NCBI GenBank assembly: GCA_023374045.1
Contig: CM041783.1
Coordinates: 120,095,503-120,159,502 of the forward strand
Reading direction: 5' to 3'
Length of the DNA: 64,000 bases
Origin: Limonium bicolor
Lineage: Eukaryota; Streptophyta; Magnoliopsida; Caryophyllales; Plumbaginaceae
A model generated the notes under the pieces. The model was not told the origin of the DNA. It searched no databases and saw nothing but the letters and a program-made list of their open reading frames with translations. Each line of letters opens with the position of its first letter. Position 1 is the stretch's first letter. Of this stretch, positions 49,356 to 60,840 are shown one piece after another. Position numbers and translations under genes: made by a program.

Positions 49356-50816
49356 ATGGCAGGTAGACCACGTGGTAGTGGCCACGGGCGCGGTATTGGA
49401 GACCCAGAGGAGAACACTACGGCACAAGTTATGGTTGACGCTGTAGCAGCCGCTGTAGCCCAGATGGTCCCACAGTTGGTGGCTGTGATGCAACAAGGGC
49501 AGCAGCAGCAAGGCGGTGCAGACCAACAAGGCCCACCACCGCAACCACAGCCGCGCGAGACCAACTGGGTCAAAGCGTTGGCAGATCTGAGACCACCATC
49601 ATTTCACGGGGAGACCGACCCGGGTAAGCTGGAGGCTATATCTCCAAGCTGGAGACCGCCTACGAGACCTTGGATGTGCCTACTGGTGCCAAGCTTCATC
49701 TTACCGCTTACTACCTGAAGGGTTCGGCAAGGAGTTGGTGGAATCTTGTACGGGAAGGTAGAGTTGCTAATCATACTTTTGAGTGGAGGGAGTACACGGC
49801 TCTGCTGCGAGCCAAGTACTACCCGATGCATGTACAAGAGGACAAGCGCCTTGAGCTGGATAGTCTGAGACAAGGGGACAAGATGTCGGTAGACGAGTAC
49901 TACACCGCCTTCACCGACCTTATCCACCTGCTACCAGATCTGGGATACTCAAACCGGATCCTGGTAAACCATTTTTACAACGGACTCAGCTACCGCCTAC
50001 GCTACGGGATGGGGCAGCTGGATATAACCTTGCAGGTAATTAAACTATAGTGTGATATTAATAAGTATGTACTATATGTGAATGTAAATGCGAGTTTGGT
50101 TTGCAGGGCATAACTAACACCCTAAATAATAGGAGTGCTATCATGCCGCTGCTAAGGTTGAGATCACCGTCCATCTGAGGGACGAGGAGAGTGCGCTCAA
50201 ACGCAAAGGTTTCGAACGAGGGCCAAAGCACGCAAGGGTACATGGGATGAAAGAAGAAGAAACCTTACCCCCAGTTCCAGAAAGGCCAGCACCAGGGTGG
50301 CAAAGGCCAAGCCCAGACCACCACTGCTGAGGAGCCACTGCAGCTCACTTACGCCTATGCGGCTAAGCCCCTACGTTCTCACCCGCCCAAGGGTAATTAC
50401 GTAATTCCGAATATCAAGTTAAGGTGTGTATTTTTAAGTTGTGAGTGTGTACTGAATGTGTAATGTGATAACAGCTAGTGCGGGTTATGGATCCGAGCGC
50501 CACTACTACTGCAAGTGGTGTAACGGAGACCACCCCGGCGGGGACTGCAAAGGAAATGATGTGCAGTGTTGCTACTGCAAGAAGATGGGGCATCGTGACT
50601 ATGAGTGCTTCTAGAACCCCAACGGCGGAAGCTTCAGGCCTAAGGGGCAATGGAAGGGTAAGGCTGCCATGACCACTAAAGGCCCGAAGGCGATTAACCA
50701 GCCGCCCACAGATCAGGGGAACACGAACTCCCAGAAGGGGAAAGGGTCGGGAGTTGGCAAGGCTGCCCTGAATGTGGTAGACCGGTCAGAGGCTGTTGGA
50801 CCCTCTACTAGACCAG
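49356..50816 (+). pseudogene. Chromovirus gag with two introns, plus strand
   Basis: ATG at 49356 (MAGRPRGSGH), an Ala/Gln-rich stretch, then RETNWVKALADLRPP. A frameshift lies near 49630. The retrotrans_gag core follows: LKGSARSWWNLV, FEWREYTALLRAKYYP, MSVDEYYTAFTDL. Intron 1 is 50036-50106 (GCAG|GTAATT...TTTGCAG). VEITVHLRDEESALKRK follows with a 1-nt deletion, then SHPPKG. Intron 2 is 50393-50474 (AAGG|GTAATT...ATAACAG, phase 1). Then come two zinc knuckles, CKWCNGDHPGGDC and the canonical CX2CX4HX4C CCYCKKMGHRDYEC, followed by a TAG where a sense codon is expected. The exon ends CCA G at 50816. Both introns match those of the minus-strand copy in position. Confidence 0.87.
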
Positions 50817-50961
50817 GTACTACTTAAACCACTGAGTGAAGTAATTGACTACTTATCGCATTTCAAGCATGAGTGTTAGCAAGTCCAAATGTGCAATTAT
50901 ATAAGTAGAGAGTTAAAGTATAATGTGTAATTTACCTAAGTTAGATAATTCTAAACCTTAG

Positions 50962-51701
50962 GAACCTTCTATATTTGCTATCCAATCCCTCCCACACCAA
51001 ACCCCGAAGGAACCACCATCAGCATCACCAAATTCCCGATGGAGCAATGTCAGGTTATCCAGCCAGGTGTGATAATATTAAATGGATACCTGACACCCGA
51101 AGCACAAATCCACATCATACGACGTTGTGACGAACTGGGAGCAGCACCTAGAGGTTTCTACACACCCGAATACCCGAGTGGATCGAAGATGAAGTTGAAG
51201 ATGATGTGCATGGGTAAGGTCTGGAATCCTTACACCAAGACATATCAGGACAAATGAGCAGAAGACGGGGCAATAGTACCGAGGATACCTGAGGAATTCC
51301 TTGTGGTCGTAAACCATGCCGGGGGAATTGCTCAGCAAGTTGAATCGGATCCAATTTCGAGTGTTAAAGCAGATTTGTGTATTGTGAACTTCTACCAGAA
51401 ACGTGGACGGTTGGGTTTACACCAAGATAAGGACGAAACACCCGAGTCTCTGAGTAAGGGAGTACCCGTGGTGTCTTGGTCCATTGGTGATACCGCAGTG
51501 TTTGTGTATGCGAGCAGAAATGCGCTGACCTCGCAAAGAAGTTAGTGTTGAAGTCAGGAGATGTACTAATCATGGGTGGGCAGTCGAGGATGCTGTATCA
51601 CGGTATCAAGAAGATCAAACTAAATACCACACCTTCGACAATAACCAAATGCCACACACATGAAACCCGGACGTTTAAATTTGACATTTTGGCAATTCTA
51701 A
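50962..51701 (+). pseudogene. AlkB-type 2-oxoglutarate/Fe(II) oxygenase carried by the plus-strand chromovirus
   Basis: The exon opens GTFYICYP and runs MEQCQVIQPG, GYLTPEAQIHIIRRC, GFYTPEYPSGS, MMCMGKVWNPYTKTYQ. The catalytic part reads CIVNFYQKRGRLGLHQDKDE with the HxD iron ligands (His 51420-51422, Asp 51426-51428). VPVVSWSIGDTAVFVY follows, then after a frameshift near 51535 GDVLIMGGQSRMLYHG (distal His 51599-51601) and GRLNLTFWQF plus stop (51699-51701). The first Arg of the C-terminal motif is kept (51672-51674); the second is Trp (TGG 51690-51692, from CGG). A TGA at 51255 and two frameshifts disable it. It aligns with the minus-strand copy over its whole length and occupies the same place between zinc knuckles and protease. 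Confidence 0.92.
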
Positions 51702-51809
51702 AGCCTTGTGTAACCATGTAATGGGTGAGACCAGTTTTATGTTAGGGATGCTATATATGAGCTATGTTGACAATGTAAACATACATGTGGTGTAAGGAGT
51801 ATGCTAATG

Positions 51810-51815
51810 AATAAA
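51810..51815 (+). promoter_or_regulatory. Candidate polyadenylation signal after AlkB
   Basis: AATAAA about 110 bp downstream of the AlkB stop and upstream of the protease acceptor, paralleling 39318-39323 on the other strand. Confidence 0.5.
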
Positions 51816-51884
51816 ACGACGTTGTTTTAGAGTATGTTCACCGTGTTATTACTGTATACTTATAAAGTTTGTGAACTGAATTAG

Positions 51885-54800
51885 GCTGTGCACTTAGATC
51901 GGGAGGTATAGGGTGTGTGTAATGAGGCAGAAGCCGACAAGAGCGGCACTATCCTCACCGGTACCTTCCCAGTCAATGACATTGACGCATCGATCTTGTT
52001 CAACTCTGGAGCCTCACACACATTTGTCTCGTTTTCATTTGAGAGAAGGTTGGGGTTAGACGGTGAAGAGATGCCTGACTTTGTTGTCACTCTCCCGTCA
52101 AAAGAGCGGATCAAGTGTACCTGCTATCACCGAGATGCTATTGTACGAATCAAGGATGAAGAGTTTTCGATCGACATGATAGAGTTCGAGGGACTTGGAT
52201 TTGATGTGATTGTGGGGATGAACTGGTTGGAGCGGTACAAGGGTCAAATCCTATGTGCCGAGAATCGACTGCTTCTTCGGAGTCCGATTGGGGTTACCAT
52301 TTCATACCGCCAGAGGCCCAGGGAGCCTTCGACTCAGATTATCTCCACTATGTCTATGTATCGTGAGTTGCGAAGAAAGAGTGATGTGTACCTCTACTAT
52401 GTCCAGGACATAGAGAGAGATCCAGAGTTTAGCCTAGATGTGCCGGTAGTGTTGGAGTTTCCTGATGTCTTTCCTAAGGAACTGCCAGGCATGTCGCCAG
52501 CGCGGGAAGTGAAGTTGGAAATTGAATTGGTGCCGGGAACCGGACCAATACCGAAGGTGCCCTACCGTATGGCTCCAGCTGAGATTACAGAGCTCAAGGA
52601 GCAGCTGCGAGACCTACTTGACAAGGGATTTATACACCCGAGCATTTCACCATGGGGAGCGCCGGTCCTCTTCGTGAAGAAGAAGGATAGTAGCCTCCAC
52701 CTCTGCATCGACTAGAGAGAGCTGAATGCTGTTACAGTGAAGAACCATTATCCTTTACCACGCATTGATGATCTATTCGACAGTTGAAAGGTGCATCAGT
52801 ATTCTCCAAGATCGACTTGCGATCCGGTTACCACCAGATTGCTATTCGAGAGGGTGACATTGAGAAGACCGCATTCCGAACCAGATACGGTCACTACGAG
52901 TTCACGGTTATGCCGTTCGGTTTATCCAATGCACCAGCCAAGTTTATGGACCTAATGAACCACTTGTTCCGAGATCAGTTGGACAAGTCGGTGGTAGTCT
53001 TCATCGACGTATTCTTGTATATTCGAAATCGAAGGGTGAGCATGAAAGCCACCTGAGAAGCGTCTTGTAAACATTGAGAGAAAATCAGTTGTATGCCAAA
53101 TTCTATAAGTGTGAATTTTGGTTGAACCAAGTTTCATTCCTTGGTTATGTTATTTCCGAGGCTGGGATCGCTGTTGATCCGGCCAATATAGATGCAGTGC
53201 GCACCTGGCCTAGACCGAAGACGGTTACTGGCATCCGGAGCTTCCTCGATATGGCAGGATATTACAGGAGATTTGTGAAGGACTTCTCCAGTGTCTCGAA
53301 GCCGATGACTTCCTTAATGAAGAAGGATGCACCATTCGAGTGGACAGACGACTGTGAGAGTTCCTTCCAGAGTCTCAAGGATGCTCTTACCTCTGCACCA
53401 GTCCTGACAATACCAAACGGTACAGATGGTTTTGAGGTCTACTGCGACGCATCCGAAAGAGGTATGGGTTATGTGTTGATGCAACACGGGAAGGTCGTGG
53501 CTTACGTCTCTCGACAGCTGAAGAAGCATGAAGAGAACTACCCTACCCATGACTTAGAATTGGGTGCCATTGTCTTCGCTTTAAAGATATGGCGACATCA
53601 TGTGCATGGGGTAAGCGTGACAATTTATTCTGACCACAAGAGTTTGAAGTACTTGTTCTCTCAGAAAGAGTTGAACATGAGGCAAAGAAGATGGGTCGAG
53701 TTCTTGAACGACTACGACATCAATCTATAGTACAAGGAGGGTATGGTAAATGTAGTAGCTGACGCATTGAGTCGCCGAGCACACTCTCTCCATTCGCTAG
53801 TCTCTGACTCTAGCTTGGTTGAAGAGGTGCGAAGTGCGTAGATGTCGGATCAGTACATGCAAGAGATCAGGCAGAAGCTTATTGATGGCACATTTGAGGG
53901 TCAGAAGTATGACTTTCGACTCCACGATGATGACTTGATCAGGCTGAATGGCCGACTGTGTATTCCGAGGAGTAGCGCTGAGCTGAAGGAGCGCATATTG
54001 AGTGAATCCCACTGTACTACTACTTCAATTCACCCGGAGCTTCAAAGATGTATAAGGGCATGAAACGGTATTTTGGTGGACTGGAATGAAGAAGGATGTG
54101 AATGACTATGTGGTAAGGTGTCTCACTTGTCATGAGGTCAAGTTTGAGCACCGACGGTCTGGTGGTATGGTGCAGCCAATGCTAGTGCCTGAGTGGAAGT
54201 TCCATGATATTTCCATGGACTTCGTAGTAGGGCTTCCGCCTACAAGGGGAGGTCTGAATATGATTTGGGTCGTTGTTGACCGACTGACCAAGGTGGCCCG
54301 ATTAATACCGATGAAGGACACTTGGAAAGTGGTAAGGCTAGCAGAGCTCTTCGACCGAGAGATTGTACGACACCATGGGGTACCAAAGACTATCGTGTCT
54401 GATAGGGATACCAGATTCCTCTCGAGGTACTGGAGAACTACACGGGAAGCGCTTTGTACTGAACTAAAGTTGAGTACGACGCTCCACCCGCAGATAGATG
54501 GTCAGAGTGAGCGCACCATCCAGACGCTCGAGGATATGTTACATGCATGTGCACGTGACTTTCAGACCAGCTGGATTGATAAGTTACATTTGATCGAGTT
54601 TAGCTACAACAATAGTTACCATGCTTCGATCAAGATGTCTCCCTTCCAGGCTTTGTACGGTAGACCATGCCGCACGCCATTATGCTGGAATGAGTCGAGT
54701 GAGACAGTCATTATAGGACCCAAATATCTGGAGCAAGTACAAGCAGAAGTACGCCAGATCTGAGCTAACATGAAGGCAGCACAGGACCGGCAAAAATCAT

Positions 54801-55258
54801 ATGCGGATGTGCGATGACGTGACCTAGAGTTCGCCGTGGACAACCAGGTGTTTCTCAGAGTTTCCCCCATGAAGGGAGTATTTCATTTTGGCAAGAAAGG
54901 CAAGTTAAGCCCAAAATATGTGGGGCCTTATGTTGTGACGGAACGGATAGGCCCGGTAGCTTACAGGCTAGATTTGCCTACTGAACTGGGCAAGGTACAT
55001 GATGTATTTCATGTGTCTCAGTTGAAGAAGTATATGTCTCATCCGTCTCATGTACTTTAGCCCGAAAGGCTAACGTTAGAGCCGACCATGCGATCAGTGG
55101 AGACTCCCATACAGAGTCTAGACACTAAAACTCGAGACACTCGCCATAAGTCTGTAAGGCTGGTGAAGGTCCTCTAGTCTAACCACGAAGTCGAGGAGGC
55201 CACTTGGGAATGGGAAGATAAAATGAGGGTGAAGTACCTGTCGTTGTTTACTCCTTAG
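51885..55258 (+). pseudogene. Chromovirus pol (PR-RT-RH-INT-chromodomain), plus strand
   Basis: The protease reads ILFNSGASHTFVSF, so the catalytic Asp of DSGA is Asn. VIVGMNWLERYKG follows. [60 protein letters not shown]. The FIDD catalytic site is destroyed by a 2-nt deletion (reads FIDVFLY, about 53003). RNase [28 protein letters not shown]. Integrase: CLTCHEVKFEH, SMDFVVGLPPTRGG, IVSDRDTRFLS, QSERTIQTLEDML. C-terminus: GPYVVTERIGPVAYRL, VHDVFHVSQLKKY and the Tekay-type chromodomain (VEEATWEWE, stop 55256-55258). Several stops and frameshifts are present. Confidence 0.94.
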
Positions 55259-55520
55259 TATTTGTATGTATAGGGTACGGGGGGTACCCCTATTTTGGGG
55301 GGTAGAGCTGTTTTGGTTATGTATGCACGACATGTATTAAAATACATTGTCTATGTTGCTATGTTACAGACCATCATGTCTGAATGATGTTATGTTACCG
55401 GGACCTTGAGTCCAATGTTATGTAAACTATGTTTGTTATGGAAGTATTGTTATACAAGTAATCCCCGTGTCCTAATTTAAAAGATGTGTGGGAAGTGTGA
55501 ACTTTGGGGAGAAAGTTCTT

Positions 55521-55535
55521 TTAAGGGGGGTAGAT
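55521..55535 (+). other. Polypurine tract, plus-strand chromovirus
   Basis: TTAAGGGGGGTAGAT directly before the 3' LTR; it would prime plus-strand cDNA. The 260 bp before it (55259-55520) are non-coding. Confidence 0.8.
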
Positions 55536-56856
55536 TGAAATACCCCAAACTTTTATATGTTGGTTAAATATTAAACTATGGTATATTAAGGCTAAAAAGT
55601 GACTTAGAAACATTAGTGAACAACTCAAACCATAGAAAACACAATAAAGTACCATAAAGGCAATTAGAGCAAAATTGTGCTCTAAGCTGGAGATAACCTT
55701 GGTTAAGACCCAAAGGGCTTACCAAGACTTTATTAACATGCTAATGAACATGTTAAATCAATAACCAAAGAAAACCAAGCTTGAAAACAAGTTAAAACAC
55801 AAAATGTGGTTCAAGGAGTCTTAAAGCACATTTTTGAAAAATTGTCTTCTTAGAAATGGGTTTTGAGTGGGTACATGCCCGTAATTACTCTTTAATCAAC
55901 ATGTGTACTACTAGTATCACATTAGGAAGTCTAAACCAATGGGAAATCAAAATTTTCACAATTATGTGCACTAATTTGTGAATAGTGCTCAAATAGTGCT
56001 AATTTAGCATTAAGTCAACATAAGTCAATTAAATGGCCAAGAAAGACCATAAATATCTTATGGAGGATAAGGGGGCCAGTTTCTAAGTGTGACTCACCAC
56101 ACTTAGCTAGTCAAATAAGGAAGAAAGAATAAATAAGTAAGTTCACTATTTGCTTTATGTACAAATATCTTTCAAAAGTAACCTCTCACCTCACTTTCTC
56201 ATTTCCCTCTTGTTTCCCACCGTCTTCATCCTTTCCTCCCTTCTCCAAATCGGTTTTGCTACAGCAACCATACCATTCTCCATCTTTGATTCCTTATAAC
56301 TCCGAGCTCCATGCTCCAAAATTAATTCCAAGACCACCATTCTTTTAGTTTGATCAAGCTCTACAACTTTGACTTTTCAAATCATCAAAAGCTCCATTTC
56401 GGTGCCAAGAGGAATCACCATTGAAGGAGCAAGAACTTATCTTTTTCTACCTCATTGTTCTCATTTGCTTCAAGGTAAGGAAAACCAAAGAAAATTTACA
56501 TTTCCTCTTGTTTTTGTTCTTGACCGAGAATCACCCATTGATGGTGTTTTTGCTTGATCTTTCATAGCTCCATTTCAAACTTAAAAGGGCTAGGTGGAGT
56601 CCTCTCTTGCTACTTAATATAATTCGCATTCAATTCCAAGGTAAACAATCATTTTTGTGTTTTAAAACACTTATGTGAATTTCGGGTTTATATATGAGTT
56701 TAAGTATGAATCTTAAAGCTCATTACCCTTATATGTGTGTATGGATAGAAGGTTGACAAGTGATCAAGTTCCTTGCTAAGCTTCAATCCAAAGAAAACAA
56801 GAAAAAGAAAACATGAAGAAAAGAGGTAAATAACCTAACTTAATGTGGTTTAATGT
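55536..56856 (+). mobile_element. 3' LTR of the plus-strand chromovirus, first part
   Basis: It begins TGAAATACCCCAAAC and follows the 5' LTR closely to AATGT at 56852-56856, where a solo LTR is inserted. It resumes at 60841. Divergence from the 5' LTR is small by eye, so this insertion is relatively recent. Confidence 0.93.
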
Positions 56857-59800
56857 TGAAATACCCCAAACCTTAGTATGTTGTTTAAACATTTAAATAT
56901 GGTATATTAAGACTAAAAAGAGTCTTAGACACATTAGTAAACAAATTTAAACAATAGAAAACACAAAATGTGCTTTAAGGTCAATAAAGGCCAAAATGTG
57001 CTCTAAGCTTGGGATAAGCTTGGTTAAGACCTAATGAACTTACCAAGGCCTTTTTTATATACTAATGAACATATTAAACCAATTACCAAAGAAAACCAAG
57101 CTTGAAAACAAGTTAAAACACAAAATGTGCTTTAAGGAGTCTTAAAGCACATTTTTGAAAAATTGTCTTGTAAATGAGTTTTGAATGGCTAAATGTCCAT
57201 CATTACTCTTTAATTAACATGTGTACTATATAGTATCACATTTGGAAGTCTATATCAATGGGAAATCAAAAATTCACATCTATGTGCCTTGTTTTTATGA
57301 ATAGTAACTTTAATAAGCTAGTTTGTAACATATGTTTGTATAAGTAATTAAATTGGCCAAAAAAGACTAAAATGCCCTTAGTGGTATTAAGGGAGCCGGT
57401 TTATATGGTGGTGACTCACCATACTTAAACAAAAAAAACTAACTAAAGTAGTAAAGTAGAATACTATTTACTTTAACTACTTAATATCTCTTAAAAGGCA
57501 AACTTATCTCATTCTCTTATTTCCTTCCTCATTTCACACGTCTCCAAGCTGTCTTCTACCTCTTCTTCATCCTCCATTTATGGTTTGCAATAGTACACAC
57601 CAAGACTCCATCTTTGACCACTTGTATTTCCTAGCTCACTTAACCAAATCAAAAACAAACACCACCATTCTCTTCCTCTCATCAAACTCTTCATTCCTAT
57701 CTTCTCAAAACTTCAAGACCACCATTTCGGTGCCATGGAGTTTCACCATTGAAGGAGCTTGAGCTTATATTTCTACATATTATTGATCTCCTTTGCTTCT
57801 GGGTAAGGAATCTCAAAGAAAAATGATGTTTCTTCCATGTTTTTATCTTGACCGAGAATCACCATTAATGGTGCTCATTATATTGCTTTGTTCTAGCTTA
57901 ATTCCAACTTTTCAAGGACTAGGTGGAGTCCTCTCTTGATAGATATTCAAACTCTCTTCAAATACCAAGGTAAAACAACTATCTTAATGCTTTTGAAACA
58001 ATGTGAAACTAGGGTTTACAATGAGATGAAGCTTAAAGCTTGTATACTCATTATATTATTTGTATAATGTTTAGAAGTTAACAAACAATCAAAAGCCTTG
58101 TCGATTTAGCCAAGGAAACAAGAAAGAAGTTGTGAGGAAAAGAGGTAAATGTGCTAACCTAATGTGGTTCAAAGTCTTAGGAGAAATGAGCTTATGTTGC
58201 TTATTAAAATGATCTAAGGAGCCAATGGAAAATGACTTAGTAAAATGCTCTCAAGGGCTTAGTAAAAGGCATATGTGTTGTTGAGTGTATTTGCAGGTCA
58301 AAGGCAAATATAATGTAGGAAATTCAGTGTTTATGATTTATGCATCTTAAGGGCCTAAGTGCCATGCAATTTAAATTATGCACCATATTGAGTTGTAGTG
58401 CTAAATGTGTGAAGTTTGTGTACAAGGATGTGTGTGATGGATTTTAGTGTTCATGGTTGTTTGATGGTGAAAGCAATGTGTTTTGGTTTAGTAATGTTCT
58501 AGGAGAGTTCATGTCAAAATTTAGGTAAGAAACAAGAAGTTATAAGGGTTTAAAATGAGTTGATAAGCTAGGAAATGTTTAGTATGGAAGGTGATCAACT
58601 AGTGGAAGATGCATGCATTAAGGTGTTTAAAGATGTAAAAAGGGCTTAGGCAATGTTCTAGAGGATTTTATAATGCAAATGAATGTTTTGGGATACACCA
58701 AAGTCATTTGGATTTGTGTTAAGATTTATGCAAACTTTGGTGAACAATGAGAAAATGTAAACTTGGAAAAGGATTTCAAGAATGACATAAGGAGTTAATT
58801 GTGAGAATAGATGCTTGAGAGATGATGTTGTTGTGGTGAGGGAGTATTTTGGCATAAGTGATCATCTTAGGTATGAAACACCACTTAGAGACTTAGGAGA
58901 AAACATTGTAAGTGTTAGGAATTTTGGGAAGAAATGAGTAAAGGCTTAAGGAATTAGAAAGTGAGTTTTATGGGTGTTTAAGGAGGTCTTAAGGTGTGTT
59001 TGAAGTGCCCAAATGAGGTTAGGATATACTAGGATATATGAGGAGAAGTTTGGAGTTAAATGGGCAATGGAAAATAAGGGTCTGGAGCAGACCGACCTTG
59101 CGACCGAACTTGCCAAGGTCGGTCGAGCCCAGTTTACCCTGCGAGAATTGGTTTGCGGAATGGACCGACCTTGGGGACCGGACTTGCAAGGTCGGTCGGG
59201 CATGGATTTTTAGTACGGATTGAGTCTCTGGAATAGACCGAACTTGGGACCGGACTTACAAGGTCGGTCGGGCCTGAATTTTCAAAGGGAAGAAACTCTC
59301 GGGAATGGACCGACCATGGGACCGAACTTACAAGGTCGGTCGGAGTAGAAAATTTTGACGGTAATATGTTCTGGAATGGACCGACCATGGGACCGAGTTT
59401 GTATGGTCGGTCATAGTGTAAATTTTCAAACCCGGAAGTCACTGGAATGGACCGACCTTGTATAATGTCGGTCGGTAAGGTCGGTCGGACCTAAACTTGT
59501 AAAAAAAAAACAAACAAGAATGGCTTAAGTAATAAACCCTAGGGGGTATAATGTAGGTAATGAAGGATTAGGGGCATTAAAACATGTCATACAATCATGT
59601 AAACATTAGTAAGTTTGAAGTTAAGTAAATAATTAACCGACATTCTTAAACATGTATAGGAGTGACCTACGGTGGAAATCAATCGAAGCAAGGACCAAGG
59701 TATGGTTTTCTTGCAGTCTGTTGCCTACCGGTTTACACCGGGTGCGTTGTATGTTTTTCTGTGTGTTTATGACGTTATAAGACTTAAACATGTAATGAGT

Positions 59801-60835
59801 TTACAGTTGTTCATTACTGTAATGTTATGATGTGACTCATTTCCCTTGTGTGTGTCTAACATGACTTACCACCTGTTGTGTTTTGTTTGTTAAGTTCCAC
59901 CGTGAACTTCTAAAGTGCTAACTGGGAAGTGAGGAATCCGGTTGTCCGGTCATGCATAGATAAGAGTAGATATCTGAATCAGATTCGACTCTTATGTTAA
60001 GATTGTTCTCCTTAATTTGGCGTTCGATCTCCCGCTAGCTTCCTCCAAAGCTTACCTATTCTGACTTATGATCGGTTTAGTGGGAACATGTGTTTGTGTG
60101 ATGTGTTCGGGTCACTATATCCAAACCATCTGTGACTTAAGTTACTCGTTCGAATAACAGAACGGTAATGAGTGTGTGTAACAAGCTTAACATGAGAGTG
60201 AATCATTCTCTAGGCTTCTTATGTTGTTCAACCTTCTTGGTTTGTGATTGTGGAAAGAGTATCCACTGTGTATGTGATGTTGTGCTATGCAATGATAATG
60301 TTATGCCACATGTTATGTTATGTTGTGTTATGTTTAAAATGAATGCCATGTTATCATGACAATTAGTTGCGTGTATCCCGGTAGCCGATGGGCTGCGCGT
60401 TAACCATACCAGCCAAGGGTTGCTGACCCCCTCGGGGGCTCCATATTTTTACTGCAGGATGAGGATCGAGGAAGCAAAGTGGCTGTAGGTTCTAGGCTGC
60501 AGTTGTACTTTTGGTTATTTTGGATGTTGAGCCCGGGATGCGCCTGTGCTCCCGTGGCATTATATATTGATTCCGTTGAAACTAATGTGACGGTATATTG
60601 GGAGTTTACAGTGAAGGAATGTAATTAAATACTCGGTATTGTATATGATGTAATTATGGTTTTAGTTCTATGCTCGGGAGTCTGATCATCAGACCGGTAC
60701 ACTTGTATTTATTCTGCCTTGTTAACCACGTGGGTGGTTGACGGCGTTGTAGCACCGAAGCGTTTAGTTAATGTTTAGTTGTTTATTTCTGCTGCGATCT
60801 CAATTAGTTGTGAAGTGCGATGTAGGGGTGTTACA
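56857..60835 (+). mobile_element. Solo chromovirus LTR (3979 bp)
   Basis: TGAAATACCCCAAACC...TAGGGGTGTTACA with a perfect 5-bp TSD AATGT (56852-56856 and 60836-60840). The 5' LTR shows the empty site at about 46431-46440. It belongs to a related but distinct subfamily. Its U3 start resembles the host LTR, but its hairpin array (59085-59485) uses GACCGACCTTG / CAAGGTCGGTC arms instead. It has the CCCC/GGGG hairpin plus TGCAGG (60409-60459) and U5 stem-loop (60721-60742). It formed by recombination between the two LTRs of an inserted element. No gene. Confidence 0.95.
59085..59485 (+). repeat. Hairpin array in the solo LTR
   Basis: Six units of GACCGACCTTG...CAAGGTCGGTC with spacers containing TCTCGGGAATGG or TCACTGGAATGG. 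It occupies the same relative place as the array in the 45128 LTR, but the arm sequence differs. Confidence 0.8.
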
Positions 60836-60840
60836 AATGT

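Larger units (their letters stand above)
50817..51884 (+). other. Predicted alternative intron containing AlkB, plus copy
   Basis: Donor GTACTACT at 50817 (phase 1). Acceptor ACCTTAG at 50961 gives a 145-bp intron and opens AlkB in frame. Acceptor GAATTAG at 51884 gives a 1068-bp intron that skips AlkB and starts the protease exon in the same phase (GC TGT GCA ...); later decay has introduced indels there. Spliced products are predicted, not observed. Confidence 0.6.
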
